DNA of 11,581 bases from UBA5359 sp028699365 [NCBI: bacterium] (GTDB taxonomy: Bacteria > UBP13 > UBA5359), in NCBI GenBank assembly GCA_028699365.1, contig JAQVUQ010000001.1:27101-38681 (forward strand). Reading direction: 5' to 3'. A program made the position numbers and the translations under genes. A model generated the notes under the pieces. The model ran no database searches, was not told the origin of the DNA, and saw only the letters and a list, made by a program, of their open reading frames with translations. Below are positions 6,125 to 11,581 of the stretch, piece by piece (the first letter of the stretch is position 1; each line of letters starts with the position of its first letter).

Positions 6125-6936
6125 CAAAAATAAAGCCCAAAGTACCATGTCAGTATACTTGCACCAATAAATACGGCCGTTACGGCTCCGATAACCATAT
6201 AGGGACCGAATGGGATATAATCTCTTCTAGTTTTTAACTTCGACGCCAACAGAATTATTCCTCCTGCGGCACCTGCTACAAAGGCCAGGACAAAGGATAA
6301 CAGTGCCAGTTTCCAACCGAGAAAAGCGCCGATAGCGCCGGCCAGTTTGATATCACCACCGCCCAGAGCCTCGGCTTTAAAGACAGCGGAGGCAGCGACG
6401 GCAATGACATAAAAAACGGCAAAGCATAATACGGCACCGAATATGGAACCGGGCACCGAGATACCGTTTGCAAGTAACGGCAGATCAACTGTAGGCCTGG
6501 CGTATCCGGCACAGAGTAATGCCACATCAAATAGAACTCCGATAACAATGCCGCCCAGAGACACCTGATCGGGTATTATCTGGTGGTCCAGATCAACAAA
6601 GAACGCGATTATCAGCAGGGAGAACAGTATGGTATAACCGAGCAGATCAACGGTCAAGCCCTTTGAAAGATATAAAGCGACAAATGTCAATCCAGTCAGT
6701 ATCTCTACCAGTGCATATCGAGGTGAGATAGCCGATTTACAGTAACGGCACTTCCTGCCGCCGGCGAGATAGCTCAAAACGGGAATCAAATCAACAGGCG
6801 CCAGTACGGCGGAACAATTTGTACAAGCCGAACGTGGTCTGACCACGGACTTATCCAGCGGCCAGCGGTATATGCAGACGTTGAGGAAACTCCCTATAAA
6901 CAGACCCAGAACAAATACTATATACGGTATTACCAA
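6124..6936 (-). CDS. pilD: PilD, prepilin leader peptidase / N-methyltransferase
   Basis: A 270-residue polytopic aspartyl protease of the inner membrane that removes prepilin leaders after Gly and methylates the new N-terminus. Visible features: GSFLNVCIYRWP at 15-26; the N-terminal cytoplasmic zinc-type tetracysteine domain with C38/C41 and C63/C66; the first catalytic Asp region DLDHQIIPD at 115-123; and the second, LGGGDIKL at 191-198 with Asp195. About seven to eight membrane segments follow the family layout. The tetracysteine set indicates the bifunctional form. The start is a TTG at 6936: it follows AGGGTGG by seven bases, no in-frame ATG or GTG lies before GSFLNV, and no upstream in-frame start lies between it and the pilC stop 17 bases away. 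It directly precedes three prepilin genes, its likely substrates. Confidence 0.95.
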   Translation of the reverse strand: MVIPYIVFVLGLFIGSFLNVCIYRWPLDKSVVRPRSACTNCSAVLAPVDLIPVLSYLAGGRKCRYCKSAISPRYALVEILTGLTFVALYLSKGLTVDLLGYTILFSLLIIAFFVDLDHQIIPDQVSLGGIVIGVLFDVALLCAGYARPTVDLPLLANGISVPGSIFGAVLCFAVFYVIAVAASAVFKAEALGGGDIKLAGAIGAFLGWKLALLSFVLAFVAGAAGGIILLASKLKTRRDYIPFGPYMVIGAVTAVFIGASILTWYFGLYF

Positions 6937-6953
6937 AAAACAACCACCCTGTT

Positions 6954-8192
6954 CTATCCGCCTCCGCCGCTCAGGCCGCTTATCAGAGACACCATCGGCA
7001 TCATCATGGCGATAACGATGAAACCGACGACGGATCCCAGTCCCACAATCATCAGAGGCTCCAGTGCAGCCGTCAAGCTTTCAACAGCCACATCGACTTC
7101 GTCCTCATAGAAATCGGCTATCTTGGCCAGCAACTCATCCAGGGCGCCGGTCTCTTCACCGACAACGATCATCTGCACCACCATCGGCGGAAAAAGCTTG
7201 CTTGCCGCCAGCGGCGTGGCAATACTCTCGCCCTCCCTGATACTGATTCTGGCATCAGTAACAGCTTTCGAGATAACCTCGTTTCCCAGCGTCCCGGACA
7301 CCGTTTCCATGGCCTGCAATATAGGCACACCGCTGACCAGAAGCGTATTCAACGTACGGCTGAATCTGGCCATGGCCACCTTCTGATTAAGCGGACCGAA
7401 TACGGGAAACTTCAGTCGCATCCAATCCCACTGTTTGCGCCCTGCCGCAGTGCTCGTATACTGCTTGAATGCAAAAATACCGCCACCGGCTGCAACAGGG
7501 AGAACATACCAGTATTTCTTCGAAAAGTCTCCAAGCGTCATAAGCATCATGGTCATTGCCGGCATCTGAATCTCCATATCCTTGAACATCTCCATGAACT
7601 TGGGTACGATGAACGTTATGAGACCGAAGACGATTATAACCGCCACGCTCATAACCAGGGTAGGATATGTCATAGCGCCCTTTATTTTGCGCTTCAGTTC
7701 CAGATCCTTCTCAAGAAACCCCGCCAGCCTCTCCAGAGTGGTATCAAGAACACCACCCACCTCTCCGGCACGCACAAGTCCTACGAAGAGCCCTGAGAAG
7801 ACCTTGGGATACTTGGACAGAGCGGTCGACAAGGTGGAGCCGCCCTCTATCTCCTGCTGCACATTGGTTATTATCGTTTTCAAACCGTCGTTGGCAGTCT
7901 GTTCCTGGAGTATGTTCAGACAGCGCACCAGGGACACACCGGCATTTATCATAGTGGCGAACTGCCGGCAGAACAGCACCAGTTCCTTCAGGCCCACCTT
8001 GCGTTTACCCGGCAGCTTGAAGTTGAGGTTCATATTCATGCCTTTACCACCGCCGCTGCCCTTGGTTATGGACGTAACATAGTAACCCATCTCCATAAGG
8101 CGACTGGCAACGGTTCTGTCATCTGCAGCATCGATAGTTCCACTGATCACCTGTCCTGTGGCATCTTTGGCAATATAAGTGTAAGCCGGCAT
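6954..8192 (-). CDS. pilC: PilC, inner-membrane platform protein (GspF family)
   Basis: A 412-residue protein with two T2SSF/GspF repeats. It is the membrane platform that PilB and PilT act on to add or remove pilins. The N-terminus YTYIAKDATGQVISGTI is the usual PilC start. The first repeat has FCRQFATMINAGVSL at 74-88 and RAGEVGG at 141-147; the second has FSRTLNTLLVSGVPIL at 277-292 and VGEETG at 344-349. Membrane helices are predicted by eye at about 176-198, 228-245 and 378-402. The protein ends in a Gly run. A Gly/Met/Asn-rich linker at 46-58 precedes the first repeat. The ATG at 8192 lies four bases after the pilT stop and has a strong ribosome binding site. Length and motifs are typical for the family. 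Confidence 0.97.
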   Translation of the reverse strand: MPAYTYIAKDATGQVISGTIDAADDRTVASRLMEMGYYVTSITKGSGGGKGMNMNLNFKLPGKRKVGLKELVLFCRQFATMINAGVSLVRCLNILQEQTANDGLKTIITNVQQEIEGGSTLSTALSKYPKVFSGLFVGLVRAGEVGGVLDTTLERLAGFLEKDLELKRKIKGAMTYPTLVMSVAVIIVFGLITFIVPKFMEMFKDMEIQMPAMTMMLMTLGDFSKKYWYVLPVAAGGGIFAFKQYTSTAAGRKQWDWMRLKFPVFGPLNQKVAMARFSRTLNTLLVSGVPILQAMETVSGTLGNEVISKAVTDARISIREGESIATPLAASKLFPPMVVQMIVVGEETGALDELLAKIADFYEDEVDVAVESLTAALEPLMIVGLGSVVGFIVIAMMMPMVSLISGLSGGGG

Positions 8193-8196
8193 CTGG

Positions 8197-9300
8197 TTAC
8201 CTCCTCTGTTTTCCGTAATCCTGCCTTGCCTCGGCGATCATCTTCTGCAGGTCAGCCGGATTTATGGCTCTGCTGACGGCATCGTCATGGCTTATGAGGC
8301 CACGCGAGTAGAGATCCTTCAAAGATTGATCCATTGTCTGCATGCCAAACTGTGCGCTCGTCTGTATGATGGAATACATCTGATGAGCTTTGGCCTCTCT
8401 GATAAGATTCCTGATAGCCGGCGTAGCCACCATAACCTCAACGGCAGCCACTCTGCCCGGTTGACCCATTTTGGGTAGAAGCTGCTGAGCTACGATGGCC
8501 TCCAGGTTATTGGACAATTGCGTCCTTATCTGTTCCTGCTGATAAGGAGGAAATACGTCTATCATTCTGTCGACAGCCTGAACGGCGTTGTTGGTATGAA
8601 GGGTTGCCAGCACCAGGTGACCGGTTTCGGCAATAGTAATGGCAGCGGAGATCGTCTCCAGATCCCGCATCTCGCCTACAAGTATTACGTCGGGATCTTC
8701 ACGAAGAGCAGCCCGCAGAGCATTGGAAAAAGACATCGTATCCATTCCCAACTCACGCTGATTTATGATGCTCTTGCCATGGGTATGCAGATACTCCAAC
8801 GGGTCTTCAATTGTTATGATGTGAGCGTTACGCTCGTTGTTGATCTGGTTTATCATAGCTGCCTGCGTCGTGGATTTACCCGAACCGGTAGGTCCGGTTA
8901 CCAGAATAAGCCCGCGCGGGCGCCTGGAAAGCCCGACCAGCATCTTAGGCAGGCCTAATTGATCGAGTGTAGGTATTTGCGCAGGGATAAGACGGAAGGC
9001 ACCCGCCATGGCGCCTTTGTCGCGATATATGTTCACCCTGAAGCGTGCCCGATCACGCAAAGCATAGGAAAAATCCAATTCCATATTCGTTTCAAAGCGC
9101 TTTACCTGCTCATCGGTAAGAATATCGTAAAGCATGCGCTGAACATCATCCGCCGTCATCGCTTCGACTTCAAGAGGCACGAGCCTGCCGTCAAGACGCA
9201 GCGTAGGCGGCACACCCACCAAAAGATGAAGATCGGATGCACCTTTTTCATGAACGATCCCCAGCACGATATCCAGCGTTAACTGATCTAATTTACGCAT
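8197..9300 (-). CDS. pilT: PilT, pilus retraction ATPase
   Basis: A 367-residue hexameric ATPase that drives pilus retraction (twitching motility, DNA uptake). It begins with a PAS-like region containing GASDLHL, followed by the RecA-like motor: Walker A GPTGSGKS at 136-143, Asp box TIEDPLEY at 163-170, Walker B region DPDVILVGEMRD at 202-213, and His box TGHLVLATLHTNN at 226-238. The PilT hallmark AIRNLIRE at 295-302, needed for retraction in studied PilTs, is present and separates it from PilB. The chosen start is the ATG at 9300, ten bases after the pilB stop, which gives the usual family N-terminus. A TTG at 9321 overlapping pilB would add seven residues. No strong ribosome binding site is visible, so coupling to pilB is likely. 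Confidence 0.97.
   Translation of the reverse strand: MRKLDQLTLDIVLGIVHEKGASDLHLLVGVPPTLRLDGRLVPLEVEAMTADDVQRMLYDILTDEQVKRFETNMELDFSYALRDRARFRVNIYRDKGAMAGAFRLIPAQIPTLDQLGLPKMLVGLSRRPRGLILVTGPTGSGKSTTQAAMINQINNERNAHIITIEDPLEYLHTHGKSIINQRELGMDTMSFSNALRAALREDPDVILVGEMRDLETISAAITIAETGHLVLATLHTNNAVQAVDRMIDVFPPYQQEQIRTQLSNNLEAIVAQQLLPKMGQPGRVAAVEVMVATPAIRNLIREAKAHQMYSIIQTSAQFGMQTMDQSLKDLYSRGLISHDDAVSRAINPADLQKMIAEARQDYGKQRR
8200..8206 (-). promoter_or_regulatory. Strong ribosome binding site of pilC
   Basis: GAGGAGG in the coding sense lies inside the last codons of pilT, seven bases before the pilC ATG. It is among the strongest such sites in the operon and suggests high PilC translation relative to the weak pilT site. 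Confidence 0.7.
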
Positions 9301-9310
9301 CTTTACACCA

Positions 9311-11023
9311 TCATCCGACAAATACTACCCGCATGATCTCATCGAACGTCGTCATGCCCTGCATAACCTTCTGCAGTCCGTCATCCTGAAGCGTTATCAT
9401 GCCGCCTCTCCTGGCGGCAGCTTTTATCTCGTGAACCGGGGCCCTGCGCAGTGTCAGGTTGGACATCTCTTCCGTCATAGGCATCATCTCATATACGCCT
9501 ATTCTGCCTTTGTATCCGGTACGTCGGCAGAGTTCACAACCCTCTCCGCGGAAAAGCTCAAGATCATCGTCGCTCTCTTCCATACCCAGTCGCTTCAGAG
9601 AGCCTGCCGGCGGCTTATAGGAAGTCTTGCACTCCGGACAGATTACCCTGGCCAGACGCTGTGCCAGAATTCCGATGACCGACGAAGCTACAAGGAAGGG
9701 CTCGACCCCCATATCTACCAACCTCGATATGGTGGTAGGAGCATCGTTGGTATGCAGTGTGCTGAGCACGAGGTGACCGGTAAGAGCAGCATGGACAGCT
9801 ATTTCAGCGGTGTCCAGATCTCGAATCTCACCGACCATTATTATGTCGGGATCCTGACGCAAAAAGCTCTTCAGGGCGTTGGAGAAGGTCAAACCCGCTT
9901 TATAATTCACCTGCACCTGGTTGATACCCTGGAGCTGATACTCGACAGGGTCCTCGATCGTTATGATGTTCTTTTCCGGAGAGTTGAGCTTCTGCAGAAT
10001 AGAATAAAGAGTCGTCGTTTTCCCGCTACCTGTAGGGCCGGTTACCAGGATCATGCCGTTGGGTTTGGTTATCATATCCTCCATTTTAGATTGAGTCTCC
10101 GTCAGAAAGCCCAGCTTATTCAAACCTATCAGAACGCTGCTCTTATCCAGAATACGCATAACTATCTTCTCGCCGTATATGGTGGGCAGCGTTGATACGC
10201 GGAGATCTATATCCTTCTCTGTCGTCTTGACATGTATACGGCCGTCCTGCGGTACCCTGCGCTCGGCGATATTAAGATCGGCCATGATTTTTATTCTGGA
10301 AGAGAGCGCCGGATGGATATACTTAGGCATTGACATGACATCATGAAGCACACCGTCAACACGGTAACGCACCCTCAGAGCGTTCTTTTCAGGCTCGACA
10401 TGAATATCACTGGCCCGGTCCTCGATAGCTCGCATAATCAGCGTATTGACAACCCTGATTATGGGAGCTTCCTCGACCATCTCCTTCAGCCTGTCCACCG
10501 AGAGCGACAGGTCGGATTCGGTCTGGGTCATGTCCAGTTCCTGCTCCATCCCCCCGCCCATATCGGCCAATGCATCCTTAACCGTATCTTCAACCTTATA
10601 ACCGCGACTGAAGACATCCATTATGTCGTCTTCGCTGGCTATTACAGGTTCGACTTCATAACCGGTTATCAGGCGTACATCGTCGATGGCGAATATATTC
10701 AGAGGATCAACCATGGCCACTGTCAGCTTATTGCCGCGCCGGTTTATCGGAACAAGTTTGTATCTTTGTGCGATATGCAGCGGCACAAGCTTTATAACAC
10801 CGGGATCAACCGGATAATCGCCCATATCGACGTATTCGACGCCCAACTGCTTTCCCAGCGCTTCAAAGATATCCTTGTCGGTAGCCATACCCATGTCTAC
10901 CAGAACACGGCCTATAGGCTCCCCTGTTTTCTGTTTGACGGAAAGAGCCTGCTGTAATTGCTTATCTGTTACAACGCCGGATTCAACCAGTATCTCACCC
11001 AGCAGCTTTCGTTTGTTGCCCAT
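9311..11023 (-). CDS. pilB: PilB, pilus extension ATPase (GspE/PilB family)
   Basis: A 570-residue hexameric ATPase that powers pilin polymerisation through PilC. An N-terminal MshEN/T2SSE_N domain at about 5-145 opens with KLLGEILVESG; such domains bind c-di-GMP in some relatives, but that is not shown here. The motor domain has ASDIHVEP at 204-211, Walker A GPTGSGKT at 329-336, Asp box TIEDPVEY at 355-362, Walker B region DPDIIMVGEIRD at 391-402, and His box TGHLVLSTLHTND at 415-427. A zinc tetracysteine site follows, with C462/C465 (CPEC) and C496/C499 (CELC). The ATG at 11023 is chosen because GGGAGGAG lies just upstream. A GTG at 11068 in frame lacks such a site and would add 15 unconserved residues. 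It lies 55 bases after aroE. Confidence 0.97.
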   Translation of the reverse strand: MGNKRKLLGEILVESGVVTDKQLQQALSVKQKTGEPIGRVLVDMGMATDKDIFEALGKQLGVEYVDMGDYPVDPGVIKLVPLHIAQRYKLVPINRRGNKLTVAMVDPLNIFAIDDVRLITGYEVEPVIASEDDIMDVFSRGYKVEDTVKDALADMGGGMEQELDMTQTESDLSLSVDRLKEMVEEAPIIRVVNTLIMRAIEDRASDIHVEPEKNALRVRYRVDGVLHDVMSMPKYIHPALSSRIKIMADLNIAERRVPQDGRIHVKTTEKDIDLRVSTLPTIYGEKIVMRILDKSSVLIGLNKLGFLTETQSKMEDMITKPNGMILVTGPTGSGKTTTLYSILQKLNSPEKNIITIEDPVEYQLQGINQVQVNYKAGLTFSNALKSFLRQDPDIIMVGEIRDLDTAEIAVHAALTGHLVLSTLHTNDAPTTISRLVDMGVEPFLVASSVIGILAQRLARVICPECKTSYKPPAGSLKRLGMEESDDDLELFRGEGCELCRRTGYKGRIGVYEMMPMTEEMSNLTLRRAPVHEIKAAARRGGMITLQDDGLQKVMQGMTTFDEIMRVVFVG

Positions 11024-11026
11024 AAT

Positions 11027-11034
11027 CTCCTCCC
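11027..11034 (-). promoter_or_regulatory. Ribosome binding site deciding the pilB start
   Basis: GGGAGGAG in the coding sense sits three bases (five from the core GGAGG) before the ATG at 11023. It supports that start over the upstream GTG at 11068. Confidence 0.75.
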
Positions 11035-11078
11035 ACGCATCTCTCTGTTTCAATACACGCCCCCGCACGGGAAGCGAT

Positions 11079-11581
11079 CTACGTGTCTCGTCCCAGGTAA
11101 TTCAACAGCGATTGTTTCATCGCCTTTACAGGAGCCTCCCTGTCCAGCCATATCTTCATGGATTCGGCTCCCTGATAAATCAGCATGCCCAAGCCATCCA
11201 TAACCGACGCCCCTCTTTCAGCCGCCTTGCGCAACAAGACCGTAGGAGAGGGAGCATATATCAGATCATATACCAGCATGCCTTTCTTTATTATATCATA
11301 CCCACAGGCATCCATAGGGGACAAATCTGCATTTTTATCCATTCCGGCCGAAGTTGTGTTTATCAGGCAATCGATACAGCCGGCCAGAACGTTGATATCG
11401 CTTAAAGAAAGAGAGTGCAGACGCCCGCCGGCAACAGCTTCAAAGTCAAGACATACTTCTTCAGCCCTGGAAACGGTACGATTGACAATATAAACCTTGG
11501 CGGCACCACCGATCAGTAAGGCATAGACAACAGCTCTGGCAGCACCACCGGCACCCAGAACTGCATATCGTTCACCGGATA
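11079..11581 (-). CDS. aroE: Shikimate dehydrogenase, C-terminal part, cut by window edge
   Basis: The last 166 residues of AroE, which reduces 3-dehydroshikimate to shikimate with NADPH in aromatic amino acid synthesis. Visible features in order: the glycine-rich nucleotide loop VLGAGGAARAV, the NRT motif (VNRTVSRA) that binds the NADP phosphate, the INTTSAGM element, the DLIYAPSPTVLL segment, and GLGMLIYQGAESMKIW with the Gln that contacts substrate in known enzymes. About 100-110 N-terminal residues, including the shikimate-binding site and the catalytic Lys/Asp pair, lie beyond the right edge. The 55 bases to pilB hold no terminator, so aroE probably heads or belongs to the pilus transcript. 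An AroE paralogue of other specificity (YdiB/quinate type) cannot be excluded without the N-terminus. Confidence 0.95.
   Translation of the reverse strand, partial: SGERYAVLGAGGAARAVVYALLIGGAAKVYIVNRTVSRAEEVCLDFEAVAGGRLHSLSLSDINVLAGCIDCLINTTSAGMDKNADLSPMDACGYDIIKKGMLVYDLIYAPSPTVLLRKAAERGASVMDGLGMLIYQGAESMKIWLDREAPVKAMKQSLLNYLGRDT

Noticed and set aside
9431-10957. Long open frames on the plus strand opposite pilB (254 and 204 codons)
   Set aside because: They lie wholly antisense to a well-conserved ATPase gene and resemble no family; they reflect the codon use of pilB.
11024-11078. CCCGTGCGGG hairpin between aroE and pilB as a terminator
   Set aside because: The stem is only four pairs with a two-base loop and no T-tract follows in the coding direction.
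1-11581. Type II secretion system as the identity of the operon
   Set aside because: A PilT with AIRNLIRE, a PilM, and a PilN with INLLP are type IV pilus hallmarks; no GspL/GspM or GspG-type major pseudopilin is seen.

Overview
The window is one continuous block of genes, all on the minus strand. It encodes the inner-membrane and motor part of a type IVa pilus machine, and reads from right to left. Order of transcription: the end of aroE (shikimate dehydrogenase, cut by the right edge), pilB (extension ATPase), pilT (retraction ATPase), pilC (platform protein), pilD (prepilin peptidase), three prepilin genes, pilM, pilN, pilO, and a pilP-like gene cut by the left edge. Gaps run from a 1-base overlap (pilN/pilO) to 88 bases. 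I see no convincing terminator inside, so this looks like one long operon, possibly with an internal start before pilM.

The parts fit one machine. PilB and PilT power extension and retraction through PilC. PilD cleaves and methylates the prepilins. PilM in the cytoplasm binds the N-terminal INLLP peptide of PilN. PilN, PilO and the PilP-like protein would form the periplasmic alignment complex leading to a secretin, which is expected just beyond the left edge. A dedicated PilT and a PilM/N/O set argue for a type IV pilus rather than a type II secretion system.

The organism is probably a diderm bacterium with medium G+C content from a poorly cultured lineage. One prepilin carries the C-terminal H-X9-DG signature known from Planctomycetota, Verrucomicrobiota/Lentisphaerota and Armatimonadota. 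From memory, aroE next to pilB also occurs in some Clostridia and other phyla. The phylum cannot be fixed from this window.

Most of the operon is conventional. The points worth a second look are: a PilM of 528 residues with a roughly 170-residue acidic insert carrying three copies of an L-[DN]-[LM]-[AG]-S motif; a REP-like palindrome next to a heptamer tandem repeat inside the leader-peptide region of the third prepilin; low-complexity Pro/Gly/Ala linkers in PilN, PilO and PilP alike; a 9-codon mini-ORF with a strong ribosome binding site before pilM; and three genes starting with TTG or GTG.
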